64,000 bases of DNA from CAZMZW01 sp964571135 (GTDB lineage Bacteria; Chloroflexota; Anaerolineae; Anaerolineales; Anaerolineaceae), in contig CAZMZW010000006.1 of NCBI GenBank assembly GCA_964571135.1, forward strand, positions 96,013-160,012. Direction: 5' to 3'. Below the pieces are notes generated by a model. It did not search any database, was not told the DNA's origin, and saw nothing but the letters and a program-made list of their open reading frames with translations. How positions within the stretch are numbered: position 1 is the stretch's first letter; every line of letters begins with the position of its first letter. The position numbers were made by a program, and so were the translations under genes. Positions 51,750 to 60,315 of the stretch are shown piece by piece.

Positions 51750-53540
51750 ATGGCAGATAAGAAAAAAGAACGTTACGAGGATTCCCATTTATACCGCGTG
51801 CGCCATTCGAGCGCGCATGTGATGGCCCAAGCCGTTGTAGAAGAATTCCCAGGCGGCAAGGTAGCCATCGGACCGGCCATTGAGGATGGTTTTTACTATG
51901 ACTTTGACCTGCCCCGTCCGCTCACTCCGGAAGACCTGGAGAAAATCGAAAGCCGCATGCGAAAAATAATCCAGGGCAATTTCTCCTTCAATCGGCGGGT
52001 GATCAGCGCAGACGAGGGCAAACAACTATTCAAGGATCAACCCTATAAAATTGAGCTGATCGAAGACCTGCAGAAAGGTGAGATGGACGAGCATGGCAAC
52101 CCGACAAGCGGTTCGCTGGAACTTACCATTTACACCCATGATCAATTCACCGACCTGTGCCGCGGTCCGCATGTGGAAAACACAAAAGAGATCAACCCGC
52201 AGGCGATCAAACTGCTCAGCATTGCCGGCGCCTACTGGCGTGGTGATGAGCGCCGCCCGATGCTGCAAAGAATTTACGGTACCGCCTGGGAATCACCCCA
52301 GGAATTGCAGGATTATCTCAAGCTGCTTGAGGAAGCCAAAAAACGCGACCATCGCAAACTGGGTCGCGAATTGGATCTATACAGTACCGTTGACGAAGTG
52401 GGAGCCGGATTGATCCTATGGCATCCCAATGGAGCCCGCATACGCAAAACCATGGAAGATTTCTGGCGAGCCGAGCATGATAATGTGGGGTACGAATTTG
52501 TCTATACGCCTCACATAGGCAAAGCAGCGCTTTGGGAAACCAGTGGACACCTGGGTTATTATCGTGAGAATATGTATGCCCCTATTGAAATAGAAGGGCA
52601 GGAATATTTCCTTAAACCCATGAATTGCCCCTTCCATATCAGTATCTATAAAAGCAAGATCCGGTCTTATCGCGAACTGCCGATCCGTTATGCAGAAATG
52701 GGGACAGTCTACCGCTATGAACGCAGCGGCGTGCTGCATGGCCTTTTGCGTGTTCGCGGCTTCACCCAGGATGACGCCCATCATTTTGTCGCGCCCGAGC
52801 AGATGCCGGCTGAGATCGACTTTGTGCTCAACTTCAGCCTGCATATCCTGCGTTCATTCGGTTTTAAGGAGATCAAAGCCTACCTGAGCACCCGCCCTGC
52901 TGAACATGCAGTGGGTGAACCGGAACGCTGGGTGGCTGCAGAAACCGCCCTTCGCGAATCATTGGAACGTTCCAAGTTGGAATTTGAAGTGGATGAAGGC
53001 GGCGGAGCTTTCTATGGGCCCAAAATTGACCTGAAGGTCAGCGATGCCCTGGGACGAATGTGGCAGCTTACCACCATCCAGTTTGACTTTAATAATCCCG
53101 ACCGATTCGACCTCACCTTTGCCGCCGAAGACGGACAGCAGCGTAAGCCCTACATGATCCACCGTGCCCTGATGGGCAGCCTGGAACGGTTCTTCGGGGT
53201 GCTGATCGAGCATTACGGCGGCGCGTTCCCCGTCTGGCTTAGCCCATTACCGGCCATGATCATCCCTATTGCAGACCGGCACCTGCTGTATGCGCACGAA
53301 GTGCAGAAAAAGCTCAAGGAAGCCGGCATCCGCTCCCAGGTGGATGAGCGCCCGGAAAGGATGAACGCAAAGATCCGCGACGCCCAGAACCAGAAAATAC
53401 CTTATATGCTCGTGGTCGGTGATAAGGAAATGGAAAGTAATCAGGTAGCCTTAAGATTGCGCAATAATGAAAACCCTGGTCCGATCAGCTTGCAGGATTT
53501 CATCAATAGAGCTCAAAAAGAGATCAAAGAAAAAATCTAA
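51750..53540 (+). CDS. thrS: Threonyl-tRNA synthetase lacking the TGS domain
   Basis: A 596-residue class II synthetase. It begins directly with the editing (N2) domain: His19 and His23 of HSSAH, and Cys137 and His141 of CRGPH. The N-terminal TGS domain of about 60 residues usual in ThrRS is absent. The catalytic domain contains MNCPFH (Cys293) and motif 2 RYERSG. The C-terminal anticodon-binding domain follows. CGGAGG precedes the ATG. It is under a T-box leader and is followed by a strong terminator. Confidence 0.95.
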   Translation: MADKKKERYEDSHLYRVRHSSAHVMAQAVVEEFPGGKVAIGPAIEDGFYYDFDLPRPLTPEDLEKIESRMRKIIQGNFSFNRRVISADEGKQLFKDQPYKIELIEDLQKGEMDEHGNPTSGSLELTIYTHDQFTDLCRGPHVENTKEINPQAIKLLSIAGAYWRGDERRPMLQRIYGTAWESPQELQDYLKLLEEAKKRDHRKLGRELDLYSTVDEVGAGLILWHPNGARIRKTMEDFWRAEHDNVGYEFVYTPHIGKAALWETSGHLGYYRENMYAPIEIEGQEYFLKPMNCPFHISIYKSKIRSYRELPIRYAEMGTVYRYERSGVLHGLLRVRGFTQDDAHHFVAPEQMPAEIDFVLNFSLHILRSFGFKEIKAYLSTRPAEHAVGEPERWVAAETALRESLERSKLEFEVDEGGGAFYGPKIDLKVSDALGRMWQLTTIQFDFNNPDRFDLTFAAEDGQQRKPYMIHRALMGSLERFFGVLIEHYGGAFPVWLSPLPAMIIPIADRHLLYAHEVQKKLKEAGIRSQVDERPERMNAKIRDAQNQKIPYMLVVGDKEMESNQVALRLRNNENPGPISLQDFINRAQKEIKEKI

Positions 53541-53545
53541 AGAAT

Positions 53546-53582
53546 AAGTCCCTGGCTTCTAAATAATACCAGGGACTTTTTT
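53546..53582 (+). terminator. Rho-independent terminator of thrS
   Basis: A perfect 10-bp stem (53546-53555 with 53569-53578) has a 13-nt loop and a T-run of six. Confidence 0.9.
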
Positions 53583-53600
53583 ATCCAATTGTTTAAACCT

Positions 53601-53990
53601 CTAATATGGGTTCGCTAATTGCTTATTGCCATAAATCTCAAATATTTCTTGGGCCTGTTCAGAAGTAAGCTCAACCGGCTTTCCCAGGGCATACGCCTGA
53701 TATGCAACCTGCGCAGCCATGTTTGTGAATCTAAATGGAGAAATTGAGGTCTTGATAATTACTCGAGCTTTTTTGTATTCACTTCGATGACAGCTTTCAT
53801 TTGCAATGCGCTAGTGAAATTAAATCATCAATAGCGAATTTCCGTTGGGTGGCAGCTATCAAAAGCTCTTCATGATTTACGCTTGAAATTCCAACTTCCT
53901 TTATAGATTCTCTTCTATTCAGGATTTCGGTTTGCTTGATGAATTTATTGGAAGAATATCCTCTTCTATTTAATTACCAAAAATTTAAGA
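53601..53990 (-). pseudogene. Decayed gene remnant downstream of the glycerol-phosphate dehydrogenase-like gene
   Basis: No long ORF exists, but the minus strand gives protein-like pieces in changing frames. One piece reads about 50 residues ending LISLAHCK. An overlapping frame reads ALQMKAVIEVNTKKLE. A third reads ARVIIKTSISPFRFTNMAAQ followed by VAYQAYALGKPVELTSEQAQ and ends at 53601. Joining them needs two frameshifts. The last piece is in the style of the C-terminus of an oxidoreductase of the Gfo/Idh/MocA type, but this is a weak guess. Confidence 0.45.
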
Positions 53991-54018
53991 AAATATGTAA
54001 AATATTTATCAATGACTT

Positions 54019-55071
54019 TTACTTGAAAAATTGATCATATTCCAAATGAACAGGTTTTTGAAAATATATTAAATCAATTAATAATCTCATTAATGGGAAT
54101 TCTTTGTTTGAAATAACCCCTTTTCTAACCATTGAGGAGAGGATTTTTTCCATTTGATTTACCACAAGAGCGGACTCCAATGTTTCTCCCTGCATTAACT
54201 CAGCCGCATTATTGAAAGGAATACCCTTTCCTAACAGGACTCCAAGACGATATGAACGACCTTTTTGACAAGTTACAAATAGGTCTCCAGCAATAGGCAA
54301 ATTACAAGAAAAGGATTCTGATACCCCCATAAATTTCAAAAATTTACAAATTTCATTGCATCCTTGGGCAAATATCACAGCAGCTAGGTTATACATGGAA
54401 GAACCGCTTATATCTACTCCGCCTGATTTTTCCAGAAATCCCTCAGCTAAACCCACTCCCATGGCGTAAGCATTTTTTAATGCAGCTGATATTTCCAAAC
54501 CAACAATATCATTAGTAACCCAAATATGATAATAATTTGTTTGTAATGCTTCTCTAAAATAATCGGCTATATCAATATTTTCTGCTGCAAACACAACACA
54601 ACTTGGTCTCCTGCCAGCTAACTCATTAGCTATACACGGTCCACCAATTACAGCTATTTCGATATGATCATGAATGTTTTTTGGCAATTCGTTTTTTAAT
54701 ACTTCGGGCATAATTGTTAAATCACCTTTCTTGTTTGCTTCAATACCTTTTGTAACAGAAATAATTTTGTCTCCCGGTTTAATAAAAGATGATAGTGTTT
54801 TTCCAATCCAATGAACTCCCAATGAATTTACACCACTCACAATGAAATCAATTCCTTTGAGAGCATCAGAAATCTCGTTAATATGGAAAGGAAAGACATT
54901 ATCTGGTAATTGCCTTCCCAGTTTCGGATGAAAGTGATTATCTTTACATGAGGAAATAATTTCATTGTCCAAATGAGTACCTACCAATCTTATTTCATAC
55001 CCATTGTCACTTAAAGGCCATGCCAAGGCAGTACCCATCAATCCCGCACCAATAATAGCCACTTTTTTCAT
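54019..55071 (-). CDS. Glycerol-3-phosphate dehydrogenase-like NAD(P) oxidoreductase (GpsA family)
   Basis: A 350-residue protein with an N-terminal Rossmann fold (GAGLMG at 8-13) and the GpsA C-terminal helical domain, including the catalytic-Lys region EISAALKNAYAMGVGLAEG. GpsA reduces dihydroxyacetone phosphate to sn-glycerol-3-phosphate. The sequence is divergent (SVTKGIE and IGGPCIANELAG fit the family), so a related polyol phosphate is possible. AT-rich. Divergent from the sn-glycerol-1-phosphate dehydrogenase gene. Confidence 0.8.
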   Translation of the reverse strand: MKKVAIIGAGLMGTALAWPLSDNGYEIRLVGTHLDNEIISSCKDNHFHPKLGRQLPDNVFPFHINEISDALKGIDFIVSGVNSLGVHWIGKTLSSFIKPGDKIISVTKGIEANKKGDLTIMPEVLKNELPKNIHDHIEIAVIGGPCIANELAGRRPSCVVFAAENIDIADYFREALQTNYYHIWVTNDIVGLEISAALKNAYAMGVGLAEGFLEKSGGVDISGSSMYNLAAVIFAQGCNEICKFLKFMGVSESFSCNLPIAGDLFVTCQKGRSYRLGVLLGKGIPFNNAAELMQGETLESALVVNQMEKILSSMVRKGVISNKEFPLMRLLIDLIYFQKPVHLEYDQFFK

Positions 55072-55294
55072 TTTTGATTCCTGAATAGTTGATTTTTCTA
55101 AATATTTATAAATCGATATTTAATCCTTCACCAAAACAATAGTCTATTTTAATCGTTTGTGAATTGTTTTTCTTAAAGATATTTCATATACTCTACAATT
55201 TTAGAAGAGCCAGCCAAATCGATAATTGATTCCTTCAATTGAAATATAATTATGTGTATACTGGCTGGAAAATTTATAGAGGAATATTATTAAA
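55072..55294. promoter_or_regulatory. AT-rich divergent promoter region between the two glycerol-phosphate dehydrogenase genes
   Basis: A perfect TATAAT at 55245-55250 faces the plus-strand gene. A 10-bp perfect palindrome TTCAATTGAA (55234-55243) lies directly before it and could be an operator. No good -35 hexamer is seen. The arrangement would allow joint control of both genes. Confidence 0.35.
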
Positions 55295-56548
55295 ATGCTG
55301 CGCCAAGAAATAATCATCAATATTTCTGAAGATATTAATCCACCCTTGATAAATTTCTGTTTGGAAAAGAATTTTTCTAATTTTTTATTGGTTTGTGATT
55401 CATACACGTACAAGGCGTGCGGCTATAAAGTTGAACAAACACTTAAGAATCATGGTTGGGTTGTCCGAGTAATTAATCTAGGTGATAACGAAATTATTGC
55501 AGATGAAGAACAATTGATTCAAGTGATGATTCACATCGATCAAAATACTGAAGTCTTGTTAGCTATTGGATCAGGAACAATAACCGATATTACAAGGTTT
55601 GTTAGCCATCGGGTACGATTACCATTTATCAGTATCCCAACAGCACCTTCTGTAGATGGTTTTGTTTCAGTTGGATCACCACTGGTCATCCATCGCCTAA
55701 AGAAAACAATTCTTGGCAAACCTCCAATTGCAGTATTTGGTGATCTACAGGTTCTATGCAATGCGCCGCGAAAAATGATAGCTGCGGGGTTTGGGGATTT
55801 GATTGGAAAATTCTTGTCTGTCGCAGATTGGAAACTGGGAAATATAATAAGAGATGAACCATGTGATGATGAAATCTATCAGAGATTATTTAATTCAGCA
55901 AACGCATGTGTTCACTCAACCCCAGAGATTAGTAACCTGACAAAAGAAGGGATTAAACAATTGATGGAAAGTCTAATTGAATCCGGGTTTTGTATGCTTG
56001 ATTTTGGTAATACATCTCCTGCTTCAGGAGCCGAGCATCATATCTCTCACTTTTGGGAGATGAAACTGCTTGAAAATAATCGCCCCGCAATTTTACATGG
56101 CGCTAAAGTGGGTGTGGCTTCAGTAATTACTTCAGGTTGGTATGAGGTCCTTAAAAATATTTCAAATCACCAGATCGAAGAATTATTATCTAAAACGGAA
56201 CTAGCTAATCCAGATAATGCAAAAGAAAAAATAAAATTAGTTTATGGATTAAATGCAGATGATATTATAAAAGAACAGACATGGTTCCTGCAAATGACGC
56301 CGCTAGATTTCCAAGGGATTAAACAACGTGTAATAAAGAAATGGGATGAAATATTAGATATTGCGTCTCGTGTTCCTGCACCGCTCCAAATATCTAAATG
56401 GTTAAATGAACTCGGGGCTCCCATTAATGCAAAAGAGCTAGGACTTGATGAATCGGAAATCAAACAAGCTTTGGATTACAGCCATTTCTTGAGGAACCGT
56501 TTTACTATAAATAAATTTCGGATATTATTCGGAATTAATATTTTCTAA
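55295..56548 (+). CDS. sn-Glycerol-1-phosphate dehydrogenase-like (AraM/EgsA family)
   Basis: A 417-residue iron/zinc-type dehydrogenase. The pattern GSGTITDITRFVSHR, then ISIPTAPSVDGFVSVGSP and AAGFGDLIGK, with metal-binding His in AEHHISHFWE and ILHGAKVGV, is typical of AraM/EgsA. Known members reduce DHAP to sn-glycerol-1-phosphate, the archaeal lipid backbone, and also occur in some bacteria. The gene is AT-rich, like its divergent neighbour. GAGG lies about 10 nt before the ATG. Confidence 0.85.
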   Translation: MLRQEIIINISEDINPPLINFCLEKNFSNFLLVCDSYTYKACGYKVEQTLKNHGWVVRVINLGDNEIIADEEQLIQVMIHIDQNTEVLLAIGSGTITDITRFVSHRVRLPFISIPTAPSVDGFVSVGSPLVIHRLKKTILGKPPIAVFGDLQVLCNAPRKMIAAGFGDLIGKFLSVADWKLGNIIRDEPCDDEIYQRLFNSANACVHSTPEISNLTKEGIKQLMESLIESGFCMLDFGNTSPASGAEHHISHFWEMKLLENNRPAILHGAKVGVASVITSGWYEVLKNISNHQIEELLSKTELANPDNAKEKIKLVYGLNADDIIKEQTWFLQMTPLDFQGIKQRVIKKWDEILDIASRVPAPLQISKWLNELGAPINAKELGLDESEIKQALDYSHFLRNRFTINKFRILFGINIF

Positions 56549-56623
56549 ATAATCCAACCCGCCCCATTTTTAGATTCAATACACTCATTTTCAGAATCCG
56601 GCACAACAATTAGTACAATTTAA

Positions 56624-57571
56624 TTATTTTGCTGCTTGTGCCTGTTCGTTAATTCGGGCAATGGCTTCAAGAATTTCAGGGGGTAAAGTTTTTATATCTC
56701 CCAATAATTCAGCAAATGCCAGCGTTTTTGAAACATGTTCTAATCGTTCCAGGTTGATCAATGCCTCATCCAGATTTTTTCCCACAGTTAGGCTGCCATG
56801 ATTTCGGATAAGCAAGACATCATTTTTAGAGATCAAATTGCGAATTGCATCTGCGTTCTGGGGGGTTGAAGGCATTGCGAAATCGGTGATTGGGATCTTT
56901 CCAAAAGCAATTGCGGCTTCGGGGATCACATCCATGCGCACTTTGCCCATTGTCATTGCGAGAGCATTTGCATAAATCAAATGGGTATGAATAACCGCGC
57001 GCACGTCTTTGCGCTGGTGGTATACCTCTAAATGCATGGGTTGTTCCGAAGTGGGTTTTAATAAAGGATCTGATGCCGATTTAATAAGGTTCCCCTGCAA
57101 ATCAATGACCAATAAATCATCGGCTTTAATTCTTCCTTTACACACCCCAGATGGGGTGATCAACACATTCCCATCACCCATCAAAACGGAGATATTCCCA
57201 TCATTAGATATCATTAAACCGTTCTGGTAAGCTAATCTGCCAGTCTCTACAATTGCCTCCCGCAATTCTTTTTCACATGTCCGAGGAGAAAAACGTAAAA
57301 TATTTCGGTAGCAATCAAGCCTTGGAATGGTTGTAAGGCAAATATCGACTACAGGTTTCTGGCTAGCATCCATTTCTTTTTGGTTAATTAACGGTAGTGG
57401 GGTTGATGGTTCGATCTTAGTATCTTTGTCGATCAATTTCAGGCCAAGTCTTTCGGCTTTCTCATACGCCAGTTCAGTTAAAACCACCTTGCCATCCCCA
57501 ATGAAAAGCGAGGTAGCACCCTTTTCTACGATGTCTTCAATATCTTTATCAGTATAGAAGATTTTTTGCAT
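56624..57571 (-). CDS. Class II aldolase (RhaD/FucA/AraD family) with extra N-terminal segment
   Basis: A 315-residue protein. Residues about 95-310 are a class II aldolase/epimerase domain with zinc ligands in IHTH and in RNHGSL and the acid in SEQPMHLEVYH. An N-terminal 50-residue piece (EKGATSLFIGDGKVVLTELA region) resembles short N-terminal segments seen on some microcompartment-associated enzymes; no shell proteins are nearby. It should cleave or epimerise a phosphorylated sugar. The substrate is unknown. ATG 57571 is chosen; TTG 57577 is also possible, and no good ribosome-binding site is seen. Confidence 0.82.
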   Translation of the reverse strand: MQKIFYTDKDIEDIVEKGATSLFIGDGKVVLTELAYEKAERLGLKLIDKDTKIEPSTPLPLINQKEMDASQKPVVDICLTTIPRLDCYRNILRFSPRTCEKELREAIVETGRLAYQNGLMISNDGNISVLMGDGNVLITPSGVCKGRIKADDLLVIDLQGNLIKSASDPLLKPTSEQPMHLEVYHQRKDVRAVIHTHLIYANALAMTMGKVRMDVIPEAAIAFGKIPITDFAMPSTPQNADAIRNLISKNDVLLIRNHGSLTVGKNLDEALINLERLEHVSKTLAFAELLGDIKTLPPEILEAIARINEQAQAAK

Positions 57572-57664
57572 ACCCAATTCTATATTTAAGCTTCGGTACC
57601 GTCAAGCTGCTTTACCAACACAGGCAAATAATAACTCAATTGGACTCTAATCCGGGTAAATGAT

Positions 57665-57707
57665 GAAGGCCAAACAGGACGGTGACAAACCAGCCTGTTT
57701 AGCCTTC
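57665..57707 (-). other. Intergenic inverted repeat in the catabolic cluster
   Basis: A 14-bp stem with one mismatch (57665-57678 with 57694-57707) has a 15-nt loop and lies between the aldolase and peptidase genes. No T-run follows, so it may stabilise the transcript or separate expression levels. Confidence 0.45.
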
Positions 57708-57718
57708 TCGATTCAATT

Positions 57719-58903
57719 TCAGAGAATCGGTTCAAAAACCTGTGGAAGTGGAGTGATGACTTCTGCACCTTTCTCGGTGATGACCAGGTTATCTTCGATA
57801 CGGAATCCACCCCAACCATCAATGTAAATAGCGGGTTCGACAGCAACCACCATACCAGCTTCCAGTACCTCATTGGATGCCGGATGCAACCACGGGGCTT
57901 CGTGGAATTGCAGCCCGATGCCATGCCCAAGCTGGTGGTTGAAATATTCACCAAAGCCAGCTTTTTCGATCACAGCACGCGCTACACCGTCGATCTCACG
58001 CGCCAACATGCCAGGTTTGATGGCGGTGATGGCAGCATTGACCGCCTCTTGCACGACCTTCATGATCTTTTCGGAGCGCGCGTCAGGCTTGCCGACAAAG
58101 AAACTGCGGGTGATATCGATAAAATAGCCATTGGTGACCGCATCCAGTTCCACCAGTACTGGCTCGCCCCACATGATCGGTTTGCGCGATGAAACACAAA
58201 ACGGGCGCCAGGAATTGCGTGAATTGAGACCTGACATCACAAAACAGTAACCGCGAGCACGGGTTACGTTTTTATACCCGATGCCCATACCGTAGATATA
58301 ACCTTCAACCATACCAGAGACCATCGATTCCTGGATACCCGGTTTGATCAATCCGCGGGCGTGTTCAAGGCCAAAACCAGTCACCTCGCTGGTGATCTTG
58401 AGCTGTTCGATCTCCATCGCTGATTTGATCACGCGCGACTTTTTGATCGCTGTGGTGGCATCCACCCATTTATTATCAGGGAAAGCCGCAAACATGGAAT
58501 TCATCGTGGTATAAGAAGGTACACGCGCTTCTGCCGCCACGTTGTTGCCACCCACCAGATCAAAGGTGCCCTCATAACCCGCAACAGCTTTGGTGTAACC
58601 CTTCTCAGCCCATAGTGCTTGCATGATACTCAGGATATTGGCGGGCGGGTTGGCCAGCTCTTTCATGTTGATGAATTGGTAGGTGCGTTGATCCTTTACC
58701 CAGCCTTCGGCAGCATAGTCTAATTCCGAGAATGGCAGGATGAGAGTTGGGTCACCGTTTGCGGGAAAAATCACGCAGGAACAACCAAACACCGACCAAT
58801 AACCGGTCAAGTACAGAATATTTTCAGGCAGGCGACAGACGAGCACATCGATGCCAGCCTCGCCCATTATTTTTTTCATACGGTTGGTACGTTCCAGGTC
58901 CAT
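57719..58903 (-). CDS. M24-family metallopeptidase / Xaa-Pro dipeptidase-like (creatinase fold)
   Basis: A 394-residue protein with a creatinase N-terminal domain and a pita-bread C-terminal domain. The five metal ligands are in VELDAV, FIDITRSF, GHGIGLQF, AVEPAIY and RIEDNLV. Xaa-Pro peptidases and several non-peptidase members share this fold. In a sugar/alcohol catabolic setting a hydrolase on an amide or similar bond is possible. AAGGAG precedes the ATG. Confidence 0.85.
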   Translation of the reverse strand: MDLERTNRMKKIMGEAGIDVLVCRLPENILYLTGYWSVFGCSCVIFPANGDPTLILPFSELDYAAEGWVKDQRTYQFINMKELANPPANILSIMQALWAEKGYTKAVAGYEGTFDLVGGNNVAAEARVPSYTTMNSMFAAFPDNKWVDATTAIKKSRVIKSAMEIEQLKITSEVTGFGLEHARGLIKPGIQESMVSGMVEGYIYGMGIGYKNVTRARGYCFVMSGLNSRNSWRPFCVSSRKPIMWGEPVLVELDAVTNGYFIDITRSFFVGKPDARSEKIMKVVQEAVNAAITAIKPGMLAREIDGVARAVIEKAGFGEYFNHQLGHGIGLQFHEAPWLHPASNEVLEAGMVVAVEPAIYIDGWGGFRIEDNLVITEKGAEVITPLPQVFEPIL

Positions 58904-59992
58904 TTAAAACTCCTTTCCATTGGGTTCAATGATTACTTTTACGGCATTTTCTTTGCGATTGATAAAAACATCCAATGCCTCTGTATAGCTTTCGATGGGG
59001 AATTGATGCGTGATCAGATCTTTCACATTTAAGCTACCTGATGCAATCATACCCATCGCGCGCCACATGGTATTGGGATCAGCACGCGAGCCGATAATCA
59101 TGATCTCATTATGTACAATATATTTGAAGGGAATTGGTTCCTGAACTTTATCAGAAGGTACACCAAGCAAGCTAACTTTCCCGCCTTTTTTGACCATACG
59201 GATAGCCTGGATGAGTGTTCCTGCCGCACCGCTACTCTCGAATACTTCGTCCACACCACGCCCACCGGTAATTGCACGTACGGCCTCGATTGGCTCTTCT
59301 TTTTCAAAATCCACCACCGCATCGGCTCCCAGGCGTTTGGCAGCTTCCAGCCGTGATTTGCGCCCGACCATAATAACCTTGGCAGCGCCCATGGATTTTG
59401 CCAGCCGCATGGCCAGCAAACCAATTGGTCCAGGGCCAATAATGGTTACATACCCACCGGGTGTGATGCCAGTCAATTCCAATCCATGCAGGGAAACAGC
59501 GGCGGTATCGCACATCGAGCCTTCTGCGAAGGTCACGTGGACTGGCATCTTGGTGAGGGTTCGGTTGGCATGTACCGCGTATTGAGCATAAGCCCCGGGG
59601 GAAATGAAGCCGTAATGGCGGTGTCCCGATTCGGGTTTGCCATAGTTCATGCATAGGGTATAACGCCCAGCCTTGCAGTTTTCGCAGAAACCACAACCTT
59701 TATGCGGTTCGCCGGCAACGCGGTCGCCAGGTTTGAGATCAGTAACACCTTCACCAATTGCTACTACCTCACCAGCCCACTCATGCCCGGCGATGAAAGG
59801 GTATGAAGGCGGCCAAAAACCCGTCTGCCCGCCTGCGAAGATTTCAGGATCACTTCCACAGATGGCAACAGCGCGCACTTTTGATAGCACTTCGAAGGGA
59901 CCTGGTTTGGGGACAGGGATTTCTTGTAACTCATGTTCCCCTGGACCGGTAAGAACGATGGCTTTCATTTTTTCTGGTATGGTAATGCTCAT
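58904..59992 (-). CDS. Zinc-dependent alcohol/polyol dehydrogenase (MDR family)
   Basis: A 362-residue medium-chain dehydrogenase. Catalytic zinc ligands are Cys in ICGSD and His in GHEWAGE. The structural zinc site is CGFCENCKAGRYTLC, and the cofactor loop is GPGPIG. It is similar in style to sorbitol/threonine/L-iditol dehydrogenases. ATG 59992 is chosen because AAGGAG lies 5 nt before it; the longer open frame has no such site. The end abuts the M24 gene. Confidence 0.88.
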   Translation of the reverse strand: MSITIPEKMKAIVLTGPGEHELQEIPVPKPGPFEVLSKVRAVAICGSDPEIFAGGQTGFWPPSYPFIAGHEWAGEVVAIGEGVTDLKPGDRVAGEPHKGCGFCENCKAGRYTLCMNYGKPESGHRHYGFISPGAYAQYAVHANRTLTKMPVHVTFAEGSMCDTAAVSLHGLELTGITPGGYVTIIGPGPIGLLAMRLAKSMGAAKVIMVGRKSRLEAAKRLGADAVVDFEKEEPIEAVRAITGGRGVDEVFESSGAAGTLIQAIRMVKKGGKVSLLGVPSDKVQEPIPFKYIVHNEIMIIGSRADPNTMWRAMGMIASGSLNVKDLITHQFPIESYTEALDVFINRKENAVKVIIEPNGKEF

Positions 59993-60060
59993 TATGACTC
60001 CTTGGATTAATTTTACATAACAGGATCTAGTGATCCCAATCGTCAATAATATTCTTCAAT

Positions 60061-60303
60061 TCAAGCGCTTTTTCCACGCGGTTTGGTCCTTTTATTGGTA
60101 ACATCCACCAGACAGGTCAATGCCGCCGCGATGATCTCTTCCGAATCCTGCTCGGCACGCCCGTCCAGTCCAGAATCGAGCCGCACGTTGACACTGCGCT
60201 GGAAAAGGATGTTCAGAGATTCTTCCATTAGACAAGCACGTATGCTGCTGGTGCCCATATCCAGCGAGATGACTGCAGTAGAAATGGCTTGCACGATTTT
60301 CAT
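60061..60303 (-). pseudogene. Truncated FGGY-family carbohydrate kinase (N-terminal fragment)
   Basis: Only 80 residues, beginning like a FGGY kinase with the phosphate-1 motif ISLDMGTSSIRA. The full family is about 500 residues; the frame then stops and no continuation is found in the 70 nt before the next gene. Either a decayed gene or a short functional remnant. An intact ancestor would have phosphorylated the sugar or polyol of this cluster. It follows the UPF0261 gene by 12 nt. Confidence 0.75.
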
Positions 60304-60315
60304 CTTCGAATCCGG

